From NCBI RefSeq assembly GCF_042242105.1, contig NC_092028.1:8479338-8543337 (forward strand): DNA of 64,000 bases, in the 5' to 3' direction. How positions within the stretch are numbered: the first letter of the stretch is position 1; every line of letters begins with the position of its first letter. The notes under the pieces were generated by a model. That model did no database searches, was not told where the DNA came from, and saw only the letters and a list, made by a program, of their open reading frames with translations. Both the position numbers and the translations under genes were made by a program. Positions 1 to 20,309 of this stretch are shown here, piece by piece. Source of the DNA: Pempheris klunzingeri (lineage: Eukaryota; Chordata; Actinopteri; Acropomatiformes; Pempheridae).

Positions 1-326
1 AACAATACATTGAAAGCTATAATTTATGGAGTATTTTGGAGTCCTAAATAATTAAAAAGCTTTACCTACTAGACTCTAAGCACCCTTACTGTTTTTTTTT
101 AAACAGTGTAGAAGCTCAGCTTAACCCTGAAATGGTTATGTCTTTATGTCTTTTGGTTTCATTTTACTTTTCTTTTCTAAATCCCATGCTTGCTGTGCCT
201 TCAGTCACATCAATAACTTTATTAACAACTTTCAGATTTCAAATCAGTCCTTTCACACACAAGCAGTTTTATTCACTCTTATGATGATTTTTTTTTTCTG
301 CTTTTGTTTCTGTCTTTCATAAACAG

Positions 327-7701
<7,375 letters not shown>

Positions 7702-7897
7702 GGATGAAAAAATGGAGAAAAAAAAGGGAAAATCAAAACACACTGATAACAAAAAGGGGGAGGCGGGGCAGGAATGGAGGAAGCCTACGTTTCTTCTATT
7801 GGGTCATCTAGTGCCAGATGTGCTCTGTAGGCCTTTCCTGTGTGTGTGTTAAAGATATTGAATGGTTCTTGATAAAAAAAATGTATTGATAATAAAA

Positions 7898-8587
7898 CAA
7901 AAAGCACTCTGTTTGGAATTGATTTTGTCACTTTTCCATTTTTATCTGAAGTTGTGGACTTAGAAAACACATCAACTAAATCAAGATCGCTCATTGGTCT
8001 GTTTTTAGTCGCTGTTCTCTGGTTTAGATTCGGGAGCTCAAACTGCAGTCAGCTGACAACTGCCTTGAATTTTATGCTGTAGTGACTACGATTCTACAAG
8101 ACAAGCCAGTGCTCTTGAAGAAAAAGGGTCGACGCCTTCAATCATGTGCTAAAGAGAGAAGTTTCAGGCTGTCACACATTGACAAAAAGTTTGGTTAGAT
8201 GTCTTGTCGTCTTGTTTGTGTTACATGCCTTTAGTTACATGTCTTAATCATTGTTAATCATTGCCAGCTATCCACATAGCCGGTCCAAACCTTGAACTTT
8301 CTTGCTGTGAGACAACCGTGCTGACCTCTGCACCACTGTGTTGCCCTGTTTGCAGGGTAATGGCACATAGAAGTTTCCCACAGTTAGAGATTCTCAGTTA
8401 CTTATAAAGTTGCTTTAAAGATTTTTCACTCGATGACCTTACTGAGAGGAAACAACCAACATAGTCCCCTTTGGACTGGCTTTGCTTCAGAGAGGTGGGG
8501 TGATTTTAAAATTCTACACACTGCTTACTGATTTGAATCCTGTCTGGAGCATGTCTGTGGATGTTGTTTTACCCCTGCTGCAGTAAT
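7898..8587. other. Intergenic spacer after troponin T
   Basis: No coding region, RNA gene or delimited repeat is recognised here beyond the end of the troponin T 3' UTR. Confidence 0.5.
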
Positions 8588-9640
8588 AATTAGGGCCCGA
8601 GCACCAAACGGTGCGAGGACCCTATTGAAATGCAAGGAAATGCATCTGAAATAAATTGCAAGTTTGAGGGCCTAAACATACACAAAGACTCATGAAACTT
8701 TGCACACGCATCAGTCGTGGTGAAAAATTACATATTTTATGTGTCTTGTAAATGGGCGAGGCAAAATGGCTCCATAGCGCCCCCTAATTTCAAGCCCCGG
8801 AACTGTGTTTTATGTACATGTACAAAATTTGGTGGGTTCATATATCTCTTCAAGATGTACAAAAAAGTCTCTTGGAGCGATGACCTAAACCCAACAGGAA
8901 GTTGGGCCATATTGGATTTTCCGTACATTTTTGGCAATTTTCAGGGGTCATAAATGAAAGAACTAGTTGAAGGGGGTTGAGGCGATGCACTTCAAACTTG
9001 GTCAGCTGGTAGAAAAGACATTAACGAGCTGGCAAACTTCAGTGTCTCGCCATGAAGCATGAAGTTGTTAATAATTAGACTCTACATGATCCAATCAGCA
9101 CCAAACTTGACATGTTTGATAAAAGTCCCGCCCTGAAGACGTCTACATGTCAATATCCATTCTCAGTCATAGCGCCACCTGGTGGCGACAGGAACTGCTA
9201 TGTTTTACGCTATGATGTCTCAAGACCAGCCAGTTAATCAGATCCACTTCAAATTTGGTCAGGAAAGCCTCAAGACGTTGATGTTGGTCCGTAGTGAAAA
9301 CTGTGAGTTTTCATCAAAAGGCGTTTCCATGGTGACGCGATGGAAAATGTTCCTTCACATGAGCATTAAAAGTGCAGTAACTCCACTCTACAAGGTCCTA
9401 TCTTCACCACATTTATACTGTTTGATGACTGTCCGGCTCTTAAGACATACACGTGCTAATTTTGAACTAGTCATAGCGCCACCTAGTGGCGGGAGGAAGT
9501 GCATGTTTTATTCTCAGACGTCTCTCTCTCAGCAGGTTAACCACAGCCACCTCAAATTTGGTCCAAACATTCCCAAGACGTGGATGATACAAAGTTATGA
9601 AGCTCTTGAGGTTTTGTCAAACGCTGTCACCGTGGCAACA
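8588..9640 (+). repeat. Dispersed fish repeat beginning aattagggcccgagcaccaa
   Basis: The left end (aattagggcccgagcaccaa) is nearly the reverse complement of the sequence ending at 34747, so two copies of the family lie in this window in opposite orientations. The interior carries repeated phrases such as catagcgccacct.gtggcg at about 9168-9187 and 9472-9491, and cacttcaaatttggtca-like phrases. The 212-codon ORF at 9182-9820 runs through this repeat and is not a gene. The right limit is set where collagen VIII-like coding sequence begins. Confidence 0.7.
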
Positions 9641-9642
9641 CC

Positions 9643-9999
9643 TCGCAGATCCCTTCCCTCCTGTGGGCTCTCCTGTCTCCTGTCATCTTTGACAAACTCT
9701 TGCACAACGGCAACCAGGACTACAATCCACAAACTGGCATTTTCACCTGTAGCGTACCAGGGATCTACTATTTTGCTTACCATGCCCACTGCAAAGGAGG
9801 TGATGTGTGGGTGGCCCTGATGAAGATTACTGAGCCAGTAATGTACACATGTGATGAGTACAAAAAGGGCTTGCTGGATCACGCTGTACTCCCGTTATGA
9901 CAAGGAGACTCTGTGCATGTGCAGCTGCCATCTGACCAGGCTGCAGGACTTTATGCTGGTCCATATGTCCACTCCACATGTTCTGGATATTTATTGTAG
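9643..9999 (+). pseudogene. Collagen VIII-type NC1 (C1q) domain relic
   Basis: Conceptual translation gives [10 protein letters not shown], then after a frameshift near 9686 [51 protein letters not shown], an in-frame TGA at 9898-9900, then [20 protein letters not shown] and a terminal stop at 9997-9999. This is the trimerising C1q-like NC1 domain of network-forming short-chain collagens; the wording is closest to collagen VIII alpha 1 as I know the family. No signal peptide or Gly-X-Y region is present upstream, where an unrelated repeat directly abuts it. Two lesions and the missing collagen part make it a truncated pseudogene, not a C1q-family gene. Confidence 0.85.
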
Positions 10000-11164
10000 C
10001 CAATCTAAGAAATGTGTACAAGGAAAGGTGATAGTAATGAATGGTAAATGTTACCATATTTATGGTAAAAGCAGTCTCAAAGGTACAATGTAGGTCAAGT
10101 GAACGGGTTAAAAATGAGTGGTGGAAGAATAATAGCTTTATATATAGTAGCAACATCATTGAATTATTCTTTCCATTACATACATCACATCTCTATTTAC
10201 ATACATCAGTGGAGTCTCAGAAAGTTGTGTGATAATGTGCAGACTATGAACATTGTATTAATACATGTGGTCATTGGCAGTGATATGTAAGAAGCAAAGA
10301 TCCTTGTGAGATTTCTGGAGAGCAGAGGTCAAATAATACTACCAGATATCTCAGTTGTCATAATTCTTGTATGTTTACATTGTGCATTTATTCTTATGTC
10401 CATCAACATACAATATATCAGTGTTTATGACGTGGCTTGAATGATTCCTGGAACAATGGGGCTTTGTGTAGCAGAATTACATTCGATTTTTGTTCTTTAC
10501 AGTTGTATACTGTATACTGGGTACATATTGGTTTCATTGTACGATGCATTTACTTCCAGCCGTCCGTACATAATGGGATATGTATTTAGGGCTCATCATA
10601 CAGTCATTAAGTTATTGTTAGTCTTTTTATGTGATTTTGAAAATGCAGCTGTTTGATACAACACAATCTTAATACAAATTTGTACACATTCATCTGACTG
10701 TAAAATAGACAAATCCAATTTCATACCATATCTCAATGGAGAACAGAGAGTTCTCAACAGTTTGACCATTTGATTTGTCTTGTTTTGTTTGTACTAAATA
10801 TGAATTATTCCAAAGGTTTTGTCAGTATTCTCTCTAATTTATTTGTTTGACTACTGATTACTTGGGATTGTGTTCATTTCTGTGCGTTGACACCAAATGA
10901 CGGAATTCATTCCAAAATGCAGAACACAACATACACCTTATGTGGCAAAAAATAACACAAATATTCATAGATATGCTTCTACCCATTCATGCCACCATGT
11001 GTCTTTCTTTTTTTATTTTGTACTTTGTGGATGTGCAATCGTTTTATTTCCTTTTCCCTGTTTTTCTTTATTTTGGACAATGGTGCACAGCATTAAATGG
11101 GAAGCTGCTGTGCCTAAAGTATGTGAATTTTTGTCTTTGTCGCCATGATTGGTCAGATATTGGT
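10000..11164. other. Intergenic, nothing recognised
   Basis: AT-rich sequence with several short ORFs that show no protein-family similarity I can recognise. Part may be former 3' UTR of the collagen VIII-like relic. Confidence 0.4.
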
Positions 11165-11389
11165 TTAACCCTTGTATGGTGTTTGGGTCTGTGGGACCCG
11201 TTTTAATTTTTTTATCAAGAGAAAAATGATACGATTAATTATTTTTTCTAACTCAGACTCGTTGGCCTTGGCTCAATTTGATGAGTCTGAGTTTGAAAAA
11301 ATGATTAATCGTTAAATTTTTCTTTTGATAAAGAACATGAAAGCGGATTAAATCAGGTCCCACAAACCCGAACACCATACAAGGGTTAA
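11165..11389. mobile_element. piggyBac-type palindromic MITE with TTAA ends
   Basis: TTAA occurs at both ends (11165-11168 and 11386-11389). The terminal inverted repeats begin cccttgtatggtgtttgggt on the left and read cccttgtatggtgttcgggt from the right. The interior is also inverted (tgatacgattaattatttttt against gaaaaaatgattaatcgtt), so the whole 225 bp is close to one long hairpin. There is no ORF. TTAA duplications are the mark of piggyBac-superfamily transposition. Confidence 0.88.
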
Positions 11390-12094
11390 TAAAGGTCTTG
11401 ACTTGATTTTCATCACCATCACAATTTCAACTAAATTTATGTGCTGCTTACAACTGACACCAACCCTTTAGAACTTACTTTCACAATCATTTTGATGTTT
11501 TGTAGCAAATAGGTGACACAAATGGCATGATTGTACATTTTGTCTACAGTAAATATATCATCTCAAAGGTGTGCAGAGAATGTTTTAAGTTAAGTAATAA
11601 TTTCACATCAAAAGATTTGTAACCCATGCTTTTTAAATGGTAGTTGCATTTGCAATTTTACATTTTCTTGAGGTGGATGTGAACTGCGTGTGTGTATGTG
11701 GGAGACAGGGAGACTGACCAATCAGAGTTTCAGGTGTTGTACTTCCTGTCGGAGGGTCTGACCAATCAGAGTTTGAGATGTCATACTTCCTGGAAGGTAT
11801 TATTAAAACACTTGCTAAACACGCTAACTTAGCAACGCTAGAAATGGATGAGGTGGATGCACTGCATAGCAGTAACAGTAAGGCTACTGCTGCAGCTGTG
11901 AAGCTTGTAATGGTCGTGTTACATGTGTAGCGAGACTGTTCATTCACTTATTTGTGCCTTCTGTGGCTCTGTTAGTTATTCTTACAACAGAGGCTACAAT
12001 AAGTACGTGCAAGGTCATCTACTTGCAGTATATTTGTCAGAATCTTGAACGTCTCTTTGAGTTCACTCTTGTGTTACAATTGTCTCATTTTCAG

Positions 12095-13063
12095 ATATCA
12101 GCTATGGCTTCTCGAGCAGCAGGCACACATGGCAGTGACTTTCAGCACAGAGAGCGGGTTGTCTCACACTATCAGATGAGGTAGGTTACTTTAATAGTTT
12201 GACACGGTAACACACATAAGAACCATGGATCCCAACTCTGTCTTAACCCCTATAAAATACCTTGAGATCTAAAAGTGAAATATTTGTCTGTAACTCAGCT
12301 TTAATTCTGTAGCTGATTCAAGAGTCAGTTCACACATGAGGGGCCAACTTGGACCCTTTGCCTGTTTTTATTGGATGTATTCCGGTTTGCTGCATTTCAT
12401 GAAAATATGAGGTAAAATGAGGTTTTACTTAAAAATCTGACATCATTTCAATAATCAGTTTTAGAATTGATATTAAGTAACAGCTGATTCTTTTAAATGA
12501 GTAAATTTATAATCAACACATTAATGTGTTCAATCATCCCTTTGTGACTGTACCCGTCTGTCTCATTTGGCACAGCGTCGCCTTAAAGTCTGAAATCCGT
12601 AAACTCAACACAGTCCATCTTCTGATCTGGGTGCTGATGGCCGCTCAGGTAATGGCAGACCTTTAAAAGCTGGTTCAGACCAGAAAAACGGTGGAACAGC
12701 TGATCTAGCTGTGATGTCTCTCCTTTCTCAGGTGACAGTGAGCCAGCTGAGCCTGGTGTCTCACAGGGTAGTAGCCTCCCCGTACCAGTGGGAGCTCCCC
12801 TACCTCCTGAGCATCATTCCCACTGTCTTCTGCTTCTCGGCGTTGCCCTGCAACAACATCAGCTAACTGGTCATTTCCACGATCAGCGCGGAGCTCTTCT
12901 GCGTGGCCCCGCTGATCTATGGCTGCATGGAGATGTTCCCTGTGGCTTCTCTGCCGTGTCCGTCGTGTACCTGGTGATCGTGCAGGTGCACGCCTGGCAG
13001 ATCTACTTCAGCAAGAAGCTGCTGGACCAGTGGTTCACCAGCACGCAGGATAAGAAGAAATGA
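12095..13063 (+). pseudogene. jagn1: jagn1 (Jagunal homologue 1) duplicate, degraded
   Basis: JAGN1 is a small ER membrane protein needed for vesicle trafficking in the secretory pathway. Exon 12095-12180 (ATG at 12104) encodes MASRAAGTHGSDFQHRERVV and ends at a GT donor. Exon 12576-12648 continues in phase ([20 protein letters not shown]). The stretch from 12732 encodes [20 protein letters not shown], reached by a good 83-bp GT-AG intron. At 12864-12866 a TAA replaces the codon expected after NNIS. After MEMFPV (near 12945) about 15 codons of the expected loop are missing and the frame shifts. The tail FTSTQDKKK then ends at TGA 13061-13063; a two-residue deletion precedes HAWQ. Introns are kept, so this is not a retrocopy. 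A sequencing error could explain one lesion but hardly all three. Confidence 0.88.
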
Positions 13064-14115
13064 AGCACGCTGAGCTCTGAGATCTTCTGTGTCAGTTTGT
13101 TGGTCCATTTGGATAAAGGATGTTAGAGCTGAGGTGCGTCATTGAACTGATTGAGCCAGTCTAGACCAAGAGACAAGACATGTGGTCGGGCCTCTGCATT
13201 TTTTTCTATATTTATATATACGACAGTGATCATCTCATTGTTCGTGTTTTTGGAGAAATTCAGCCTGTGGACTGCTGGACTGGCGTGATTGCTGCCATCA
13301 CACTGTACGTTAATCCTCCTGGCGTTCATCATCACATTTTTCATCAGTAAACTGTTTGTCTGCCTGTATAGTGTGATTCAGGCACTGACATTGTAAACAG
13401 ACCAGAGGGAGCTGGAAGACAACTGTAATACATCTGCAAATTCAACAGGATTGTTGGTCAGTCATAATTTATATTTAAATAAGTTTGCTACATCTAGCAA
13501 ACTATTGCTATTTTGCATTTTAGTGGTTCTAAAGCTCCTAATTCAGTTACCACTTTTCTCACCCGGCTGTGTGAGGTAAAAACACTCCCTGTAAGCAGAG
13601 GGAAATGGGAGTCACAGGAGTTAAAATGTCAAAGCTGACTAAGCAGAAATAATCTCTCTGAAAGATGGATGTTGGGTCCAGCTGTTTTGCAAGTGGCCTG
13701 TAGTTTGACATACACTTACATTGATCATTTTAAACATTCAGATCAGTTAAGACAAACATGAAGTTCTGTATTTCACTCTGAAAAGACACTTTATTATTAG
13801 ATTTTTTACAATTTTTTTGTCACCCCCTCATGTACAGTTAACATGTTAAAAGTATCAGCACAGTATGTATTCCACAATAAAAGTTGTGGTTTGCTGTAAT
13901 CTATATTAATTCCAAATACAAAGTCTAACGTGTTATGTTCCATAACATTTTCATACCCTTCAAACAAACAAGATTGATATTTAAACACAAATACAAAATG
14001 TGGAATATTGAAACCTCTTCAAATAATTTCATTATCATCTTAATCTTTTCACGTTAAGATTTACATTGGAAAGCACGATGAGTGTACAAAATACAATTTG
14101 AGGCTCAGTATTATA
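13064..14115. other. Intergenic, nothing recognised
   Basis: Probable former 3' UTR of the jagn1 copy, followed by AT-rich sequence. No coding or repeat signal is recognised. Confidence 0.4.
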
Positions 14116-14358
14116 CACTGTTGCCCATAAAGTTGGAATAAAATGTTTTTTACCTCTTCTCATGAAATGATTGTGACAATGTGATTTATTCTTGATAAAT
14201 AAAGTGAATATCTTCTCAACTTTATTGATCAAACTCATATATCATATATACATATCACAGTGAAACTTAAACCACAATTAACCTTTGCAAACTGTGTATT
14301 CAGGCTTTAACAAAATTGGGGGTACTGAACAATTATTCCAACTTTATGGGCAACAGTG
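14116..14358. mobile_element. Tc1/mariner-type MITE (243 bp) with TA duplication
   Basis: Terminal inverted repeats of about 25 bp (cactgttgcccataaagttg on the left; the same sequence in reverse complement ends at 14358) are flanked by TA at 14114-14115 and 14359-14360. There is no coding capacity. The size, TIRs and TA target fit a non-autonomous Tc1/mariner element. Confidence 0.88.
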
Positions 14359-14360
14359 TA

Positions 14361-17300
14361 TTATAATTATAAGAATTTATGTGTGTGTGGAATAACTTTC
14401 TCTTACTTATTTTCACTTTTATCCCCCCAACAGCAACAACAGTAATACAGTAATATCTAGTTACACACTGATGTATCAGTGCTAATAGTATAATAATATC
14501 ATACATTACATATATGTCACGGGGTCATCTTCCTGCAGAATAAATACTTTTACTTGGATTGTTGAAGTACATTTAGCTGATTCTATTAGCCTACTTCTAT
14601 ATTATCATTATCTGTATTTCTGTATTATGACTATTATTTCTAAAGCAATGCTTCCTTAGATTATAAGAACCTGATTTTAACCAGCTTTCTTCACAACAGC
14701 AGGTCATTGGGCCCTCATGTGAAATGCAATGCCGGTTTCATCCACATGGTGGAGCCCTTTCACCAAACTGTCACACCTCCTGTGTCATGGCGCAAACTTT
14801 TCTAAATCTTCTCCCGCATCCCTGCAGCTGCGGCGATGGTGACACCAGTGTTTCACCCTCGGCTCTTCTTCCAAGGTTTTAATTCCGCTTTATTCTGTTT
14901 TATTCGCCGCCTGCAAGCCCGACACCCCCCATGCCCGTTTTCAGACTCCCCATTTCAAAGCCCAGCAGTCTGCTCCTGCCTTCCCCACGCCTCGCTGCGT
15001 CAAAACACCACAATACCGCCGGAAACGAGGAGCTTTGTCTTCAAAGTAAAGGTCTGCTGTGACGCGTTTTTCTTTTTCAGAATGGTACATGTGCTTCCTA
15101 TTTATTTATTTAATACACTTGCACTGAGAGCATTGTCGCTGCTGTGGCAAACAACTGATATAAACCAGACTAAAAGAACAGAATTATATGAATTACATGG
15201 CATAACAAACATAAGTATTAAAAAAAAAAAATCACAGTTCAATTAACAAAAATCAATTACAGAGTATTAGGGGACATGTCAAATACAACACCAGAAGTAG
15301 AAACAAATGAAAGAGCACAATGATTGACCCAAATATCATTATATGTTTGAGGACATAAGTCACAGGACAGAAGACAAATCTAAAAAATGCTAGAACATGT
15401 CAGCTGTAAAAAGGTTCCTTTCAAGAGCCATTGTATTTACAGACTATATTGCACTTCTTAGTATATATATTTCTACTTTCTGTTCTTATCACAGTACACA
15501 TCCCTGCTATAATTAATCTACTTACTTTGAAGGTGATAACCGGAAGTGTAGTTTTTATTCTCTTGCTGATCATGCATTTACTTATATTTGATAATGTGGA
15601 TTAACAATGATAACAGATGTGGTTGAGTAGAAAGTAGACTACTGGTCTCTGAACTGTGGTGCAGAAGTATAAAATGGCAGAAAATGTACATTTCTGAGTT
15701 AATGTAATTTACTTTCCGCTACAAGTCTAATTTTATTTACACAACCCGTCACCCCAGATCAGTTTGCCTCAAGGGGCTTTACAGTCTGCAAAGCATAGAA
15801 AAGTCTCTTCAACTATGTTATGGCACTAACAAGTGAAAGAATCTAAGAGTAAGGTCATGACCCTTTACTTGACCTTCAAACCAGCTGTGGCAGGATGAGG
15901 GTTCCCTATGAATGACAGCTGTGTTGGATTGGTTGCTGTCCAGGGTGCTGAATGGACCCATCACTGTCCAGGGTGCTGAAGCCTGCAGAGCGACTCTCTC
16001 CAGTCACCCCTGGTCAGTTGTATCTGTCACCTTTATGTGACAAAAAGTTGTATCAGAAAACAGTAAAAGTTCTTCAATGATTTTTAAAGGAATAGGATTT
16101 AAAGTCACTGCGCTCAATGGATTGGCTCTTAAAGATTGACTATTTTGTAGCGGAGGTGGACAGTAAGTAGTTGGCAGTGAGAGATATAGTGGAGATTAAC
16201 ACAGAAGGGGGAGGGGGAGGGGGAGACAGAGAGGGAGTTGCGTGCAACGACTTCTCATCAGTCAGTGGTGGTGGATTTGTCGAGAGCACATTTGCATGCA
16301 AAGAATTTCAAATAAAAGCCAAAGAACCGAGAGGGAGTGATACTAAATAGGGTGAGTTATATTCTGTTTTCATAGTTTTTTGTCATTAGTGACAAGAGAA
16401 AAGAGAAACACAAGCAAACCATTGTGTTTAATAAGATAGAAACTGCAAATGCTTGGTGCTTTAGTTGAAAATGACTTGATTATGAGACTCCTGTAGCTCC
16501 ATTAATGACTAATTTCAGCAGCAGTTTATTTCCCTTCCTTTGTCTTTTTACATGTATTCATGTACTAAATCTGTTAAGAAGCAGCTATAGTAACAGGCAG
16601 CACAGGGTTAATGTTAATTTATTGGATTTCTTACTTCAGGGTTTCTTTTTTTATCACATTCTCTGTCATTTGACGAATGCACTTCACTGGGAAAGTTCCT
16701 CCACAAGAGACACATTTGATTTTATACATAATGGGAGATGTTTTCCAAATCTGGGAAAGATTAGTTTAAGTGGATTATGGGAGGCTAATGCATGTCTATT
16801 TGCAGAGTGTGTGTTCACGTGCAATCACCTGCAATGCACCTCCACAACACCAATGTTTACCCTGACTGCCTATATGAAGTTTCTAACATTGTGTCTGGCG
16901 TTATAACATTTGCGTCCTGTAGCTTGATGTTGGGAGGACGAGCAGGACGAGCTTGTATCAACACTGGATGATCGTTTGAATGCGCCGCATGGGCTCTGCA
17001 ATTCAGTTTCTTGGCTCTTGTGGCTTTTTGCACACAGCTGGAGATTTACAACAAACAGTAAAAGGCCGTTAACAAGTGATCTTTTGCCTGATGAGGATTA
17101 TAAAAGCGTAAAAATATGAATATCAGGCACAGACATGTTTATGGAAACAGAGAACAAATGCCACAGTCAAGGTTTCTGTGGGAAGTGGAATAAACCAGTG
17201 CAAGTCAAGTCAACCCTGCCAGTGCAGAATTTTGTTTCTCAGATCATCTGCAAAGAAATGACAGCTTACGGGAAAAGTTTGACATGTTGTAAAACATGTT

Positions 17301-18460
17301 TATTGTCTTTCTTGCTGAGCGTTAAATGAGAGGATTGATGCATGTCTGTATATGTAGCTGGCCCACCACCGATACTTCCTGGAGTCTTTGCTTTTCCCAA
17401 GATGTCTAACTATTTCTTTAACCCACCAGATGGTCAAATTAGCGTTATTTCTGCAAAAACAGTTCAAAATCAATGCTAATGACAATAGAAATAACTAAAA
17501 TAACTATATTTATACAGTACCTTTCATACACAAATACAACTTTACAAATTAAAAACAAAACAGCAGAAATTCTAAACCACAGTTACAATATTAAAATACA
17601 CTAAAAAAGAGAAGGAATAAAATTCTTTCTTCATTTCAGTTGGCCATCAAAAATAAACCCTGTTCTTCTATTAGTTCGTGGAATATTGTCTGTCAGGCCC
17701 TCTGCAGGCTACGATGTAAATATTAGTGTAGTTTGTGTTCATTATGGTCCCTTTCGCTGCCACACTGCTAAAATACAATGGCTTGGCTTTTAATATTTCA
17801 AATGCCCGTGTGCATGCAAACACCTACAGTACTCAGGCACAGTTTCAGAAGCCTAATGGGGCCTCAGGTTTAGTTCATAGCTGTGAGCTTTTAGATAAAA
17901 TCCCACCACCGGCTGTTCACCTCCAATCTGTCCGCATGCAGATCAGACCGGAGAGCCTTTAACATGCAAAACAATGCAAGATCGGGTTTAGATTTAACCC
18001 AGACTACAATGACAATCTGAAATATTGGAAGCAACGAGGCCTCGTATACATTTATGCTTGATTAATTGATTAATGGTTTGGTCCATGAAATATCAGAGCA
18101 AAATCACAAATTCCCAGAACCCAGTTTGATGTATTAAGATGTCTTTTTTGTTCTAATAGCAGTCCAAAACCAGACATTCAGATTACCCCCATAGAACACC
18201 AAGAAAACTGGAAAATATTGCTATTTGAGGACCTGGACTCAGTGAAATTTTGACGATTAACAGATTATCAAAAATAGTTACCTTTTGCCTCTGTTGATTG
18301 ATTGGTTAAACTGGTTAAATTGGTTGGGTTGGTTGACTGACTACTCAGCTCTAAACCAAACAGTTAAACACATAGCAAAACTGCCAAATACTGGTTTGTC
18401 TGATATTGCACTGACTCTGTCTCTTCTTTCTAGCCTGCCTTATGGTCACAGAAAAGGTTG
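14361..18460. other. Gene-poor spacer
   Basis: No convincing gene. A short GGGGGA-type tract lies at about 16206-16226. ORFs at 14836-15246 and 16505-16906 have no recognisable domains and low-complexity composition. Confidence 0.4.
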
Positions 18461-18800
18461 TTTCCCATTATTTGGCCTCTGGAGACAATGTGCTAAAAGC
18501 TAATGCTAGTATGGCAATATGCTCACAAAAAACAATTGGAACATTGTGATTTTTAGCAGTTATAATGTTGACCATCTTCACCATCTTTGGTTAGAGCGGT
18601 AGCATGCTAATATTTGCAAAGTGGCATTAAGCACTACGTACTCAAGGCAAAACCTAAGTTAATAATAAAAGTGATTACAGCTCATTCTGTGGAAACCAAT
18701 CAAATAGTTGTCAAGGTGTGGCATGAAGGCAAGCACCATGGTGGTGCAAGAGGAAAAGTCAGGGAATCACTTTAGTCAGCAGGATTCTCTGGGGACCACA
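18460..18800 (+). repeat. Dispersed 'gcatgctaa...' repeat family, copy 1
   Basis: Shows the phrases accatcttcaccatctttgg, agcatgctaatatttgc and gtggtgcaagaggaaaagtc, shared with copies at 24390-24570, 27180-27640 (reverse), 39400-39640 and 62955-63065. A fish interspersed repeat; class not established. Confidence 0.55.
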
Positions 18801-20096
18801 GCTCTCTACAAAAAAAGAGGGCACACCAACAGACCAGCACTGAGAGCCACAGAGCCATGTATGGATAAAAATATTAGTTTCTGCTATTGTTTGAGTCTTT
18901 TTTAGCTTTTTTTTTTTTGCTTCCCAAACTATTAACCAGGAGACTCTCTAGACAGCGACATGTATTCTTACACCAACCTGACAACCTGAGCAGGTTTCTG
19001 ACTCACTGATCTAAGTTTTTGGCAGCTGCCCAGCCTAAATCTGCTGTGACCCAGATAACGACAGCAGTCATCGTCCTGATTTTGGGGTGTTCGGAACTTG
19101 AGCTAAAATTTCATTATGCAACACGCAGAATCCTGGCAGAAACAGCAGCATGACACAGGAGCAAACCCACTGTGGGTGCTTTTATCCAAAGTACTTACAG
19201 GACCACCAGTAGGCTTAAACTGATATTGGACATTTCAAATCAAAATATTCATTATATATATATACTGTATGTATAAGGTCCCATCCTTTAAAACTATGAA
19301 TATCTTTGTTATTCTCATTAATTTCATTGTGTTCTATTTTTTAAAGTGTCCACTGCTTCAAAAACCTAATAGGTTGATGTGTTTGGCTTGAGAGTTTTAG
19401 TGTCTAAATGAAAAAGTTGTTTTTGCATTCAGACATTCTGGTGGGTACGTTTCAATTGACTTTTAAGTAATCATTGGCCATGAAAATTATCAGATTGAAC
19501 AATGTTTAATTCTTATGTATGGACATATTAGGCACCGCACAGAATGGGTTTTTTCAGAGACACTGTAAATGCTTTTTAAACAAAAATGTAACGATTGCAT
19601 GAAGTAATTAACCTCTTAGGATGACTCATGATAAGACTTCATGATATGGTCTTGCATGATAGTATGTAGCATCAAGTGACAAAGTTGGTGACAAATAGTC
19701 AAGTTAAAATCCAACTTTTTACTTAACACTTCATCACAGAGGACCAGGTCAGCGTGTTACTGAGCCCTACAATTTAATCTCTGCTTTAGTGATCATATTT
19801 TCCTTATTCTGTGTTACAGACATGGTTTTCAAGATGTTTTCTATTCTGAACATGAATTATAAAATTTAAAGCAAAAGTTCCACCTTTGGGGAAATGGTCT
19901 TATTTGCTTTCTTGGCGACAGTTAGATACCAGTCAGATACCACCATCTGGTTGGACCTATAGTTAGCAGCTGTTAGGGGGAAACGGGTCGAAACAGCTAG
20001 CCTAGCTCTGTCCAAGTGAAACATAGTCTGCCTACCAGCACCTCTAAAGCTCGCTAATTAACATGTTACCCCTTTTTTGTTTAATCTGTTGTTGAG

Positions 20097-20309
20097 GTGT
20101 TCAAAAAAATAACAATTTGTCATTTCTCTTTGGGTCATGGGAACCATTATGGAAACTGTAATTCAGAGCGCATATCCTTGCCCTGTGGTGTTCCACAAGG
20201 GTTAATTCTCGGCCCACTTCTGTTAAGCCTGTGCATGCTCCCACTTGGCCACATAAGTCAGAGCACCAGCCTTGTTTGTCATAGTTATGCAGATGACACA
20301 CAGAACTAA
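20097..20309 (+). mobile_element. LINE (L2-like) reverse-transcriptase fragment
   Basis: The plus strand encodes ISLPCGVPQGLILGPLLLSL and then SYADDTQ, the two adjacent core motifs of non-LTR reverse transcriptase, including the catalytic Asp pair. Only about 70 codons survive. It stands alone between short repeats, so it is a 5'-truncated or fragmented LINE copy. Confidence 0.82.

Noticed and set aside
1..326. Possible further troponin T acidic exon left of 327
   Set aside because: Candidate acceptors exist but no in-phase Glu-rich exon with a donor was found.
9182..9820. Longest open frame of the window (212 codons)
   Set aside because: It runs through a dispersed repeat into the wrong frame of the collagen VIII-like relic; no domain is recognisable.
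14836..15246. 136-codon ORF in the gene-poor spacer
   Set aside because: No domain, no convincing splice context, composition like non-coding sequence.
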